64,000 nucleotides of DNA from Chitinophagaceae bacterium (GTDB lineage: Bacteria > Bacteroidota > Bacteroidia > Chitinophagales > Chitinophagaceae): NCBI GenBank assembly GCA_027489035.1, contig JAIYAN010000010.1, positions 1 to 64,000 of the forward strand, given 5' to 3'. How positions within the stretch are numbered: position 1 is the first letter of the stretch; each line of letters opens with the position of its first letter. The position numbers were made by a program, and so were the translations under genes. The notes beneath the pieces are model-generated. The model made no database searches and was not told the origin of the DNA. It worked only from the letters and a program-made list of their open reading frames with translations. Shown here in pieces: positions 1 through 10,616 of this stretch.

Positions 1-107
1 ACATAACCAACATAAGTGACATTACATACTTTAGTAACGATGTTTTTTGTGTCATTTGATTTATTTTATTTGTTAAAATACGCATTGTTTTTCTATTTTC
101 TAAATTA
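1..107. other. AT-rich flank downstream of the giant secreted protein
   Basis: This short AT-rich stretch lies 3' of the large minus-strand gene. I see no gene, no convincing hairpin terminator and no repeat in it. The neighbouring gene to the left lies outside the window. Confidence 0.5.
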
Positions 108-3100
108 TTAATATGGACGTGATGCAAAGATTAATAATGTACCGTTGTTCTCGATCAACTGGATGTCGAAGATATCCGTTAATCCATCTCCATTACAATC
201 ACTCGCATCGTAACCAAATAATAATCCCGCAGCGTTGTTCTCTGTAATTTGGACGTCAAATAAATCTATCGTTCCATCCTGATTTACATCTCCTGCATAT
301 AACGCATACTTACCGCCACTTACTGATTTTAACGGATTGTTAAATCCATCGTTATACGCTGAACTTAAGCTTGTGCTAAAGTCGTAGCTAGTTGTTGACG
401 CTATCGTTACTGGCGCTGCACTCCATGTTTCAATGCTATTTCTGTGTTTCAACGCGATATAGTAACTGTTGTTTAATGTAGCACCTGGGAACACAGCTGT
501 TAATGTACCATCAGTATGTAATACCGCTGTAACACTGTAATCAGGTGTTGCTGCAGATAAATTAGCAGCACTCCATAAGTTAACTTGTACGCTATCTGTT
601 TCTGTATCGTCCGTGCTGATGCCGATGTTATACAAATTAGGAGTCATTGTTCCGCTACCTGTGTAGAATCCTTCTAAGAATGCAGTTACATTTAACGTAG
701 TAGTACATGCATTAACCGTTAAGTTCAACGTTGCTACTGAATCACAACCCGCTGCGTTGGTACTAGTGAATGTGTAAACGCCAGTAGCTGTGTACTCAGT
801 TGAATTCCATATGTATGGAAGTTCATTTGAACAAATTGAAACAGAAGCAGAACTAGCCGATGGTGTATTAATGGTCAAGTTCAATGTTGCTACTGAATCA
901 CAACCTGCTGCATTTGTACCATTAAATGTATAAACACCAGATGCAGTGTATGTTGTACCATTCCATAAGAATGAGTTACAAGCAGATTCTGTAGCAGATG
1001 ATGAAGTTGGTTGTTTAATGGTTAAATTCAACAACTCTGTATTACAACCTGTAACAACACTATAAGAACCACTTGAAGTGTAGGTAGTACTATTTACAGA
1101 CCATGTATATGAACTACAATTTGAAATCGTGGTAGTAGTAATAGAGCTTGCAACTATTGTAATGTAAGCCGTAACTACTGAATCACAACCCACTGCATTT
1201 TGATATGTATGTGCATATTCTCCGCTAGCGGTTGCAGTAACTCCCCATGGTAAATTATAAGAATCACATGCAGTAGCAGAAATCGTAGAAGATGTGCTTG
1301 CTTTAATGGTTAAATTTAATGTAGCCACTGAATCACAACCTGCAGCATTTGTACCACTATATGTGTACACACCAGAAGCTGTATATGTTGTACCATTCCA
1401 TAAGTATGAATTACAAGCAGATTCTGTTGCAGAAGATGACGTACTATTTCTGATAGTTAAGTTTAACGTTGCTACTGAATCACAACCTAATGCATTTGTA
1501 GTAGTGAATGTTTTCACACCACTAGTTGTGTAAGTTGTACCATTCCACAAGAATGAGTTACAAGCTGATTCTGTTGCAGATGATGAACTGCTATTTTTAA
1601 TAGTTAAGTTCAACGTTGCTACTGAATCACAACCTGAAGCATTTGCAACACTGAAGGTATAAACTCCAGATGCCGTATATGTTGTGCCATTCCATAAGAA
1701 TGCGTTACATGCTGTTTCTGTTGTAGTTGAAGTTGATCCTATATTGATCGTAACATTCGCTGTAACTACTGAATCACAACCTGATGAAGTTTGGTATGTG
1801 TTTGTGTAAGCGCCTGATGCTGTAACAGTTCCTCCCCAAGGCAATGAATAGCTGTTGCAACCCGATGCAATGAAGCTTGATGATGAAGAACTGTTTATGG
1901 TTAAATTCAAAGTAACTACTGAATCACAACCAGAAACGTTAGTTGTTGCAAATGTTGGTGTATTTGTTGAAGCAGTATACGTTACTCCTTTCCATGTGTA
2001 AGAATCACAAGCAACAACTGTTTCAACACCTGTATTAGAACAGCTTTCTCCAATTAAGAATGATCCAAAAGTATTTACTCCTGAAACCGCTGTATTGGTA
2101 GCTGTTGCTGTTGTAAGTGTTGGGAAAGACCATCCGCTGTTATATTTTCCAACCTTGAAATTGGCAGCAACTGCACTATTTAAAATATTACCTGAAGTAA
2201 ATCCGAAATCAATTGAATAAGTATCAAACACTAAATCGTTGCTATTTAAATTTGTATAGAAATTTAAACGATTGGTTTGACTGATGTTTGAAGTTGCAAT
2301 ATTTGGATGAGCTGCAACAATTTGAGAAACGGTTAAATTACCTGCAGTTGTAACGTTATCGAATGTTACATTAACTGGAGCATAATTCAATGAATCTGTA
2401 CCTACTTCAAACGTTGTAGTTGTTGATCCTGTTGCAATATATTTTTGAAGGTTACTTCCTATAACCCAACCATTAGAAGATCCGGTTACGCTAGCACCTT
2501 GTGCTAAAATAATGTTGTTTGATTTTTTATATAAATGTCCAGATACAAAATTCAATACACCATTAATGGTTATTGAAGGACTACCTGTAATGGTATCCAT
2601 TACACCTCTTGTGTTATTAATTGTCAAATTGTTGATACTTGTAATTTCTGTACCGAATGCAGTACCAAAATTTGATTTCAACTGTGAGGTTGATGTGTCA
2701 CTTTTACTGAAGTTGTAGTTTACATTATTTTCAAATGTTCTTCCAGTAGTACGAAGAGCGCCACCTGTAGTTCCTGTGCTATTGATACCAGCAGCAAAAG
2801 TAATGATTACAGTACTTCCGGTTCTTGCTATGAAAGAACCAGTACCATTTAATGAAGCAGTTGCAGTTGGTGTTCCAAAACTGAATCCTGCACCATTCTT
2901 AACAGTTAATGCTCCAGGTGTGTTTACCGTTTTCGCAGTTTCTAAAGAAACTACTGCAGTACCTGCAATGGTTACATTACCTGTTAATGTATTCGGAAGA
3001 CCAGCGGTAGTTTGATTTACATCACCATCAAATTGGTAGTTGGCTTTTGTACTTAACGTTTTTGTAGTTAAGATACTTCCATTAATACCACCAGAATGAC

Positions 3101-6100
3101 CTGCATAAATTGTTGCAGTAGAATCTAAAACAAATGATCCTTTTCCAGAAACCTTGTTTGAATCAACGTCAAGCTTACCCTTTACTGTTAAAGATTTCAA
3201 TGAATCCAAACTAAAGTCTGAACCTAAATTTACAGAGTCATTTAAACTAATGGTAATGTTGCTTGCAGATGTTGGTGCTGAAGTAGCAGCCGTATATCCA
3301 TCTCCGTCAGCATATTCCCAAATACTAGCATTTGAAAAACTACCACTTGCTTTTGTTCTATAATCTGCATTAGCAGGATTAGCTGAAGTTCTTACTGCTA
3401 TTACATTTGAACCATCTGTTGTAGAGTTTGCCCCAACAGTACGTACCCTGTAATAGTAAAATTTATTTGATGACAATCCTGTTGCTGTATAAGATGTTCC
3501 ACTTACAGGAATATTTCCTAATCCTGTAACAAAACTATTGGTAACACCCGTAACTGATATTTCATCAATTCTGCTTTGACCTGTCGCAGATCCACCTGAA
3601 GTGTTTATAGTTGTCAATGTAATCCAACGTAAGAATACTGATGGTTGATTTGAACATGCTGCAGGTAATGGTAAATTATTTACTACACCAGTTGTAAAAT
3701 CATTGGCAACCTTAATGGTATCCGTTAGTGTTGTCCAAGTTCCAACTGTTCCAACTCTGTATTCCAATCTAAAATCTCTTGGACCAGTTGATGTAGAACG
3801 TTGTGCTGAAGAAAGTCTTAAATAATCGTATCCTGTTGTATTTAATTCTACCATCCAATGTTTACCAACAGTTGTCCAAGTTGATGCACTAATACTTGAA
3901 TCTGGTGAAGACAATGCACCTAACTGACCGTTTATTGAAGTAGAAGGCGTTACAGAAATTGTTTTTGTTCTGTTATTAATATTGGTATTTGCTGAATCAG
4001 GCGTTAATACTGTACCGTTTCTATTATTTGCAAATGACCATTTTACAAGATTTTGTCTTGATCTCAAACTATCATTTTCACTGATATCCAATAAATAACT
4101 AGAAGCACAATTTGCTGCATTCCAACTGGCTGTAAAGCCAGAACTTGTAATGCTTGATGCTGCCGTTGCAATTGAAACATTTGGCAAGCTTGTCAATTGA
4201 CTTCCTGATAAAGGAGAAGAAGTTAAATAGCTGATTTGACCACCTGTTCCATTGTAGCTGTAAATTTTTACAAAGTAAGTTGTATTGTCAACAATTGATG
4301 ACAAAGCAACTGAAGTACCAGAACCTACATAAGCTACTGTTGCATTTCCAATTGTGTTACCAACTGAATATGTAGTTGTAGATGAAGGATTTGTATTTGG
4401 TGTTGCACCACTACTTTGAAGAACGATGTATCCTTCAGGGCTTCCAGATGCTGCAGACCAATTTGCTGTTAAACTATTACAAGTAACGTTTGTAAAATTC
4501 AAATCTGTTGCTTGTGCTGTTGGCAATGGCGCTACAGTTGTAGCACTTGCTGTAGCAGCACTTGTTGTGTAATAATGGTATGTTTCAGCATTCACACCAT
4601 CCCATGTAAATGGAATGATGGTGAAATCATACGCTGTACTTCCTGTCAATCCTGTTGAAGATGCTGATGTTGCAGATCCTGAGATTGAGCTGCTTACAAT
4701 TGTTGAACCCGAACCAGCCACTGGCGCTTGTCCGTTGGTGTTGCTGATAGATGGCGTAGTGCCTGACAATGCTCTAACTACAACATAACCATTTACAGAT
4801 GCCCCAGTTGATGGGAATGTAGCTGCAGACCAAGTTAAATTTATTTGATCTCCAGATGCAGGTGTAGCGGTGAACGAAGTTGCTGCACTTGATGGTGGAT
4901 TAGACAATGTGAAGAAAATGCTTACATTAGAATAACCCGTTGCTATTGCATTGATGGCATATCCTGCAAAATAATATTTTGTTTGAGGAGACAACCCTGT
5001 TCTTGATTGTGTAAATGTTCCTGTAGATGTACTGCCATCTACTAAATTGTTATTGTCTGTTGTAACTGTATTTGTAGAGTTATAAACAGTACCTCTTGAA
5101 GTAATAGCACTGCTGTTATCAGAATCAATAGTTGCACCTAATACAGCTGAATTTTCAGTGATTGAAGTTACTGTAGATGCAGACATTGAAGGCGCACCAG
5201 CTGGTGCAGTTACTACGTTACCTGAAGCAGGTGTTGTGATATTTACTGAAGTTGCACCTGTGCTTGACAATACAATGTTTTTTGAATTGTACACACCTGC
5301 AACCGGTGCTGATGATGATAATCTGATGCTTAATCTGCCACTAACTGTACCGTCATTTGGCACAAAAGTTACAGAACTTGAGTATGTAGCACTATCTGTA
5401 GAAACTTCAAATCCTGCTGGAGCAGTAGCTGTTAAATCCGCTACTAAGTGAGACGCTCCAATTGAGAACGTTTGAGCAGCAGATGCTGTTCCAAATTCTG
5501 TCACAAATGCACTTGTTGTTGTTGCACCTGAAATTACTGGGGTTTCAATTTCAGCAAAAGCAAATTCACCAAAACCAGTTACACCACTTGCAGTTATTGA
5601 AGTTGACGTGCTTGAAGCAACTGTTACATTGCTCCATGTTCCTGCACTGTATCTTTTAATACGAACATTCGACATATTAACTGATGCATCGATATCGCCG
5701 GCAGCAAAATTAAATGTTGGGCTGTATGATGTCAATCCATTTATTGTTGAACTTTCCGTAATGGTGAAATATTTATTGATGCTCTTATTGCTATTCAAAT
5801 GAGAAGAAGCAATTTGAGGATGATCTCCAGAAGTTGCGCCAACGGTTAAACTACCTGTTGAATCAGCAATTGTTCCGTTCAATGTAAAACTAACTGGTAA
5901 ATAAGATGTAGTATTTCCCAATTCAAAATTGGTTGAAGTAGCGTTTGCGAAAATAAACTCCTTAAAATTGCCATTTACCCAACCATTTGTACGATTAACT
6001 ACTTTTTTAGCAGTTAACACATTAGCTCCAGTTGTAACGATTCCTGTTGTTAATGATAATGTATCATTAACAACAACGTTTCCAGTTAATGTAAATCCAT

Positions 6101-9100
6101 TTGTATTATTTAAATCAACTTTATGTAATGTAACGCCACTTATTGAAGTTGTTGTAGTGTTACCTCCAATGGTTAATTTAGCTCTGTTTAAAGGACCTGG
6201 TGCATAAGTTCCAGTTCCGGTGATGTTTCCTTTTACTGTAAAGAATTGATCTGCATCATTGATTGTTCCATTTAAAACTAAATCGTTGATTACTCTGTTT
6301 GAATTTGCAAAAGTTAATGTCTTGCCAGCATTTACGGTTAAATTTATTTTTCCAATATAATAAGTTGCACTAGTTGATGGCAATTCACTTGAAGCATTAA
6401 AACTACCATTGATGATAACATTGATAACATCATTAGCGTTGTTTCCAAATTTATACTGACCACTACTTTGCGTTAAATTACCAGTAGTTCTTGTGATTAC
6501 TACGCCATTATTAAACGTAACCACATTCCCTAATCCTGCTGTAAAGTTTCCGCCGTTCATATCGAAATTACCTGTAAAAGTTGCAGCTGCAGTAGTTACT
6601 GATGCACCTGTTCCAACTTCAAAGTTTTTCAATGTTACTGCTGAAATTGTTTTTGAAGAACCGGTCATTTTAATTTCTCCAGTGCCTGTATGCGTACCAG
6701 TACCTGCGATGTTTCCGCCAACAGACAACATAAATCCACCATCATTTAATGTACCACTTGTAAGTGTTAATGCTCCTGAACAAACGATATTAGAACCCAT
6801 CGTTACTGTTGCAGGAGTTGAATTGGTATTGTTTAAAGTCAAGCTTGTTAAAGAAGTAATTGAAGATGGAATGGTAAAAGGACCAGCATCTGTTCCACCG
6901 TATGTCAACGCTCCAGTCATGGTTAATGAACCCGAACCTGAAATAGCTGGACCATTTAACGTAAGTGCATTTGCACCCATTGCTAAAGATCCGCTAGTAA
7001 GTGCTAGTGTACCGCTAACTGTTAGTGCTGCTGATGCATTGTAAGTTGCAGCTGAACTGTTGTTTAAGGTTAAATTATTGATTGCTGAAACGCCAGCTGG
7101 TATTGTAATTGGACCAGCACTTGAACCACCATAAACTAAATTAGAAGATGATGAAGTTGCAAGCGAACCTGCACCAGATGTAGTACCATTAATTGTAAGT
7201 GTGTTACCAGATACTGCGAAAGTTCCAGCTGTTAACGTAAGTACGCCATTTACGGTTACATTTCCACCCATACTTACACCCCCAGCATTATTCACTGTAA
7301 GGTTGTTTAATACTGATGAAGTTGAAGGAATTTCAAAACCTGTAAAATAAGCAGTTGAACCACCAAGGGTTACATTTACAGATGAACCAAAACTTGGAGC
7401 AGCATCTAAAGCACCAGCTGTTCTAACAATTGAAGCGCCATTTGCTAAAGTCAAAAAGCCAGACCCTGTAATTGTACTTGTTCCTGTAATATTTAAAGTA
7501 AATGTACCAGACACAGTTGTAGCGGCAGTAAACGCTTTAGGATTATCCAAACCAGAAACGGTTAAGTTGAAATAATCTGATCTTGGAGAAATATTGTAAG
7601 TACTTGCATTCGTTCCTTTGTTGTACTCTACTGTACTTGCAGCACCCAATGTCAAATTATCCGTTCCTAAGAACCCGATAGCACCACCATTAGATCCATT
7701 AACACCAGCAACGATTAAACCTTTTGCTTTTGATACAAAAATGGTTCCATTAATTGTTGCAGAACCACCACTGTTTATGGTGATAAAGTTTGTAGAACTT
7801 GCACTTGTTGAAAATTTAGAACCCGCATCTACAACCAATGCATTTTGAATAATGGTATTTCCGGTAACCAATAAGCTAACAGTGAAACCACTTCCGCCAT
7901 CCATAATTAATTTACCAAATCCCAATCCATCGGTAGGTACTGTTGACAAATTAAATCCTGCACGACAATGTACTTCTGATGTACTGTGTAATGCACCAAA
8001 TGTTGGAACGGTTAAGTTAGATAAAATCAAACTGTTAGAACCACTTGAAGCCGCAGCAATATCAATAGTACCGGTAATTGCACCAGCAGATGAAATGGTT
8101 AATGTAGTTGCTGCAGCAGATGCATCACCTAAAACAATTTTAGAACCCGTTCCAGAAACTGTCCAAGCGGCATCCGTAGTTGCACTATTTAATATTTTAT
8201 ATGTTATACCCGCTGTTGTAAAATCAGCCGGATTTGAACCTGATCCATTAGCTAAACTTGTCCAACTTGAAGTTGATGACAATGAACCTGATTGATAAAA
8301 GAAAGTACCAATTGAACCTGATACAGAAACAAGTTGAGATGATGCTCCTGTTGAAGAAACAGTTACATTACCAGAATTTGATCCTAAACCTGTTGGGCTA
8401 AAACGTGCGTATATTGTTGTACTTGTAAGGGATCCACTAGTTTGAGCAAATGCTAATCTAGAAGTGAATCCAGTAGTGCTTGAAGTAGATACCTCGAAAT
8501 TTGTTGGTGCAGTTACTATAACACTATCAGTTAAATTGTTACCTGCTATAATAAAGCTAGAAGATGAGCTACTAGAACCAGCAGCTACATTACCAAAAGC
8601 TGATAAAGCATTAGAAGTTGATGTAATTGTAGGAACAGCAGAAGCTGTTACAGAACTATTTGGAATAGCCACATTTGTTGTAGCCGCTCCTGTACTTGTT
8701 AATACGATATTAAGTCCATTATAACTGCCCTCTGTAGCAGAAGCAGCGATTCTAACATAAATAGTAGTTGAAGCAACTGTACCGCTTGAAGCTGAAACAG
8801 TTAATGATGAACTGAAAGAAGTATTGTCAGTAGACACCTCAAATCCAGCAGGGGCTGTAACTAAAATTCCATCATTTAAACTAGAACCTGAAATAGAAAA
8901 ATTTTGTGAAGCAGACGCATTACCTAATGTTGTAGCGAACCCAAGTAATGTACCACTTGTTGAAATTGAAGGATAAGTAATTACAACTTTACCTTGATAT
9001 CCCGCACCACCTGTTTTTGAAACACCGGCAGCACCACCACCACCGCCACCTACTTGGGCAGCTGCATTTGCAGTACCTGAAACCGTTGTTGGCCCAGCAC

Positions 9101-10253
9101 CTGCTCCACCACCTGTTACTGCAGCACCTAAAGTAGCTGCATTAAACACAGCAGTAGAACAAACTGTCCCAGTTACAGTTGCACTTGTTGCATTATTACC
9201 ATTTGATCCTGTGCCCGCTGAAGAACCGCCCGCGCCACTTAAATTAGATGCACAAGAAGCTATATAAACACCTGCCGATCCACTACCTCCAATATAAGAA
9301 GTTGTAGCCCCTGTTACATTTACTGCATTAATAACTGCAGTTGCAGTTGCACCTGTTCCGCCACCACCAGTCAAGGTTATAGTTGGTGCTGTTGTATATC
9401 CTGATCCTGCATTTGTTATTTGTACATAAGAAACAACACCAGTTCCGAGACTCGAAGTTCCTGTGGCAGCAACACCTGCATAAGTCAATGTAGCCGTTCC
9501 TCCAGTTGCTACTACTGCGCCGCTAGAGTGTGTAGGTGCAACTGTACCTGAAGTCCCAGCAGTAGTTACTGTATATAATTTACTTGCATTAAAAACTTGT
9601 TGATTTAAAGTATATGTTGCTCCTGATGTCCAAGCTGTACCAATTGTTACAGTAGGTGCTGAAGTATAACTAGATCCTCCAGTTACTGTGATATAGTGAA
9701 TACCTCCATTAACACCACCAAGTCCTGCCTTTTGAGAAGCAGTTCCACCATGACCACCAGTTCCACCACTAGCATATAACAAAGTACTAAACGAGGTTGT
9801 TCCTCCACTTAAACCAAACGAACCCGAAGATGAAGTTCCTCCACCATTTCCTCCAGCACCAACGGTAACCACATAAGTTTGTAAAGGTGTAACACTAATG
9901 GTTGCTTTTGAATAGTTACCACCAGCACCACCTCCACCAACATAATTATTGGCAGAACTACCAACACCGGCACCGCCGCCTCCACCGCCCCAAGCTTCAA
10001 CTTGAATTGAGGTTACTCCAGCAGGACAAGTCCATGTGTATGTACCTGCTGTAGTATAGGATGTTTGCGCATTTAAGCCTCCTATAAAAAATGAAAAAAT
10101 CAAACCAAATACCAGTAAAAACTTACTGAATAAGGATTGATTTTGGGTGCTCCTTGAAAACCCTGAAACAAATTTCACGTTGTTTTCCATGCTAGATTTC
10201 ATGTTTGTTTGATTGGATGTAAATGACTTCATGTTTAATGAATTGGTTTGCAT
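108..10253 (-). CDS. Giant secreted multi-repeat protein with dockerin-like C-terminus
   Basis: A secreted or surface protein of about 3380 aa with no recognisable catalytic domain. The N-terminus carries a long polar region before a hydrophobic signal segment ending near GGLNAQ. Several in-frame ATGs exist (10253, 10232, 10202, 10190) and a TTG at 10280; I chose the first ATG, but 10190 is equally possible. Domains in order: a glycine-rich region with GGGGGG runs (about residues 75-440), two modules with the APAGFEVS or APTNFEVS motif, long beta-rich repeats of the LTLTSGTL type, a third FEVS module, fibronectin-III-like segments, further beta repeats, then nine roughly 48-aa repeats ending in GCDSVATLNLTI. 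The last 200 aa contain two EF-hand-like loops (GDVNQDGTIDLFD and DCNGDGLTDIFD) and finish in ASRPY, not a classical T9SS domain. A LacI-type palindrome lies upstream at 10530. Adhesion or matrix function is inferred. Confidence 0.8.
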   Translation of the reverse strand: MQTNSLNMKSFTSNQTNMKSSMENNVKFVSGFSRSTQNQSLFSKFLLVFGLIFSFFIGGLNAQTSYTTAGTYTWTCPAGVTSIQVEAWGGGGGGAGVGSSANNYVGGGGAGGNYSKATISVTPLQTYVVTVGAGGNGGGTSSSGSFGLSGGTTSFSTLLYASGGTGGHGGTASQKAGLGGVNGGIHYITVTGGSSYTSAPTVTIGTAWTSGATYTLNQQVFNASKLYTVTTAGTSGTVAPTHSSGAVVATGGTATLTYAGVAATGTSSLGTGVVSYVQITNAGSGYTTAPTITLTGGGGTGATATAVINAVNVTGATTSYIGGSGSAGVYIASCASNLSGAGGSSAGTGSNGNNATSATVTGTVCSTAVFNAATLGAAVTGGGAGAGPTTVSGTANAAAQVGGGGGGAAGVSKTGGAGYQGKVVITYPSISTSGTLLGFATTLGNASASQNFSISGSSLNDGILVTAPAGFEVSTDNTSFSSSLTVSASSGTVASTTIYVRIAASATEGSYNGLNIVLTSTGAATTNVAIPNSSVTASAVPTITSTSNALSAFGNVAAGSSSSSSSFIIAGNNLTDSVIVTAPTNFEVSTSSTTGFTSRLAFAQTSGSLTSTTIYARFSPTGLGSNSGNVTVSSTGASSQLVSVSGSIGTFFYQSGSLSSTSSWTSLANGSGSNPADFTTAGITYKILNSATTDAAWTVSGTGSKIVLGDASAAATTLTISSAGAITGTIDIAAASSGSNSLILSNLTVPTFGALHSTSEVHCRAGFNLSTVPTDGLGFGKLIMDGGSGFTVSLLVTGNTIIQNALVVDAGSKFSTSASSTNFITINSGGSATINGTIFVSKAKGLIVAGVNGSNGGAIGFLGTDNLTLGAASTVEYNKGTNASTYNISPRSDYFNLTVSGLDNPKAFTAATTVSGTFTLNITGTSTITGSGFLTLANGASIVRTAGALDAAPSFGSSVNVTLGGSTAYFTGFEIPSTSSVLNNLTVNNAGGVSMGGNVTVNGVLTLTAGTFAVSGNTLTINGTTSGAGSLATSSSSNLVYGGSSAGPITIPAGVSAINNLTLNNSSAATYNASAALTVSGTLALTSGSLAMGANALTLNGPAISGSGSLTMTGALTYGGTDAGPFTIPSSITSLTSLTLNNTNSTPATVTMGSNIVCSGALTLTSGTLNDGGFMLSVGGNIAGTGTHTGTGEIKMTGSSKTISAVTLKNFEVGTGASVTTAAATFTGNFDMNGGNFTAGLGNVVTFNNGVVITRTTGNLTQSSGQYKFGNNANDVINVIINGSFNASSELPSTSATYYIGKINLTVNAGKTLTFANSNRVINDLVLNGTINDADQFFTVKGNITGTGTYAPGPLNRAKLTIGGNTTTTSISGVTLHKVDLNNTNGFTLTGNVVVNDTLSLTTGIVTTGANVLTAKKVVNRTNGWVNGNFKEFIFANATSTNFELGNTTSYLPVSFTLNGTIADSTGSLTVGATSGDHPQIASSHLNSNKSINKYFTITESSTINGLTSYSPTFNFAAGDIDASVNMSNVRIKRYSAGTWSNVTVASSTSTSITASGVTGFGEFAFAEIETPVISGATTTSAFVTEFGTASAAQTFSIGASHLVADLTATAPAGFEVSTDSATYSSSVTFVPNDGTVSGRLSIRLSSSAPVAGVYNSKNIVLSSTGATSVNITTPASGNVVTAPAGAPSMSASTVTSITENSAVLGATIDSDNSSAITSRGTVYNSTNTVTTDNNNLVDGSTSTGTFTQSRTGLSPQTKYYFAGYAINAIATGYSNVSIFFTLSNPPSSAATSFTATPASGDQINLTWSAATFPSTGASVNGYVVVRALSGTTPSISNTNGQAPVAGSGSTIVSSSISGSATSASSTGLTGSTAYDFTIIPFTWDGVNAETYHYYTTSAATASATTVAPLPTAQATDLNFTNVTCNSLTANWSAASGSPEGYIVLQSSGATPNTNPSSTTTYSVGNTIGNATVAYVGSGTSVALSSIVDNTTYFVKIYSYNGTGGQISYLTSSPLSGSQLTSLPNVSIATAASSITSSGFTASWNAANCASSYLLDISENDSLRSRQNLVKWSFANNRNGTVLTPDSANTNINNRTKTISVTPSTSINGQLGALSSPDSSISASTWTTVGKHWMVELNTTGYDYLRLSSAQRSTSTGPRDFRLEYRVGTVGTWTTLTDTIKVANDFTTGVVNNLPLPAACSNQPSVFLRWITLTTINTSGGSATGQSRIDEISVTGVTNSFVTGLGNIPVSGTSYTATGLSSNKFYYYRVRTVGANSTTDGSNVIAVRTSANPANADYRTKASGSFSNASIWEYADGDGYTAATSAPTSASNITISLNDSVNLGSDFSLDSLKSLTVKGKLDVDSNKVSGKGSFVLDSTATIYAGHSGGINGSILTTKTLSTKANYQFDGDVNQTTAGLPNTLTGNVTIAGTAVVSLETAKTVNTPGALTVKNGAGFSFGTPTATASLNGTGSFIARTGSTVIITFAAGINSTGTTGGALRTTGRTFENNVNYNFSKSDTSTSQLKSNFGTAFGTEITSINNLTINNTRGVMDTITGSPSITINGVLNFVSGHLYKKSNNIILAQGASVTGSSNGWVIGSNLQKYIATGSTTTTFEVGTDSLNYAPVNVTFDNVTTAGNLTVSQIVAAHPNIATSNISQTNRLNFYTNLNSNDLVFDTYSIDFGFTSGNILNSAVAANFKVGKYNSGWSFPTLTTATATNTAVSGVNTFGSFLIGESCSNTGVETVVACDSYTWKGVTYTASTNTPTFATTNVSGCDSVVTLNLTINSSSSSSFIASGCNSYSLPWGGTVTASGAYTNTYQTSSGCDSVVTANVTINIGSTSTTTETACNAFLWNGTTYTASGVYTFSVANASGCDSVATLNLTIKNSSSSSATESACNSFLWNGTTYTTSGVKTFTTTNALGCDSVATLNLTIRNSTSSSATESACNSYLWNGTTYTASGVYTYSGTNAAGCDSVATLNLTIKASTSSTISATACDSYNLPWGVTATASGEYAHTYQNAVGCDSVVTAYITIVASSITTTTISNCSSYTWSVNSTTYTSSGSYSVVTGCNTELLNLTIKQPTSSSATESACNSFLWNGTTYTASGVYTFNGTNAAGCDSVATLNLTINTPSASSASVSICSNELPYIWNSTEYTATGVYTFTSTNAAGCDSVATLNLTVNACTTTLNVTAFLEGFYTGSGTMTPNLYNIGISTDDTETDSVQVNLWSAANLSAATPDYSVTAVLHTDGTLTAVFPGATLNNSYYIALKHRNSIETWSAAPVTIASTTSYDFSTSLSSAYNDGFNNPLKSVSGGKYALYAGDVNQDGTIDLFDVQITENNAAGLLFGYDASDCNGDGLTDIFDIQLIENNGTLLIFASRPY
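705..2045 (-). repeat. Nine tandem ~48-aa repeats inside the giant protein
   Basis: The coding sequence holds nine consecutive repeats of about 48 residues. The typical pattern is ACNSFLWNGTTYTASG followed by GCDSVATLNLTI, with two cysteines per unit. Copies 2 and 6 use a LPWG variant, and copy 7 is shortened and lacks the GCDSV core (it has GCNTELLNLTI). The two conserved cysteines suggest an intradomain disulfide in an Ig-like fold; that is inference. Units with near-identical residues (copies 3, 4, 5 and 8) point to recent duplication or gene conversion. Confidence 0.8.
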
Positions 10254-10616
10254 TTGGTTTATTCCATTGCGTAATAGCAATGAAATTGAAATAATTATTT
10301 TATTAATTCTTGTTTTTTGAGGGTCGTAATAACTAATTATAATACGGTACGTAGGGATGTTTATGATAGGATACGGAAAACTATGTTAATTAATTACTAA
10401 TTTATGGCTTAACAAATGCCAAAACAATATTAATGATGTTGATAAAAATCTAATTATTTAAGGAACTATTTTGAAATTTGTCAACGTTCCCGAAACAATC
10501 ATAGAAAACCATTAATTTTATTCTTTGCAATCGTTACCGGCAACGATATTTATAATTATCGAAACCGCATTTTTCATATATCTTTTTATAACTCTTTTAT
10601 ATGATTTTCAACACAA
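10254..10616. other. Intergenic regulatory region upstream of giant protein
   Basis: This 363-bp AT-rich gap separates two minus-strand genes. It contains the palindrome at 10530-10547 and a weaker related sequence, AACGTTCCCGAAACAATC, at 10482-10499. No gene fits here. The palindrome lies about 285 bp upstream of the chosen start codon, so the leader may be long. Confidence 0.6.
10530..10547. promoter_or_regulatory. LacI-family operator-like palindrome (site 1)
   Basis: The 18-bp sequence ATCGTTACCGGCAACGAT is an inverted repeat with 8 of 9 symmetric pairs and a central CCGG. A central CG palindrome is the usual form of LacI/PurR-family operators. It matches 14 of 18 positions of the site upstream of the 1788-aa protein and 12 of 18 of the site in front of the lacI-type gene at 40908. 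Binding by that regulator is inferred. Confidence 0.6.

Noticed and set aside
6493-7044. 183-codon open frame on the plus strand opposite the giant secreted protein
   Set aside because: It is antisense to a clearly coding repeat protein, has Pro/Val-rich composition expected from complementing Ser/Thr/Gly codons, and shows no domain. The other long plus-strand frames under the secreted proteins (for example 7852-8295, 12628-13140 and 24906-25382) are rejected for the same reason.
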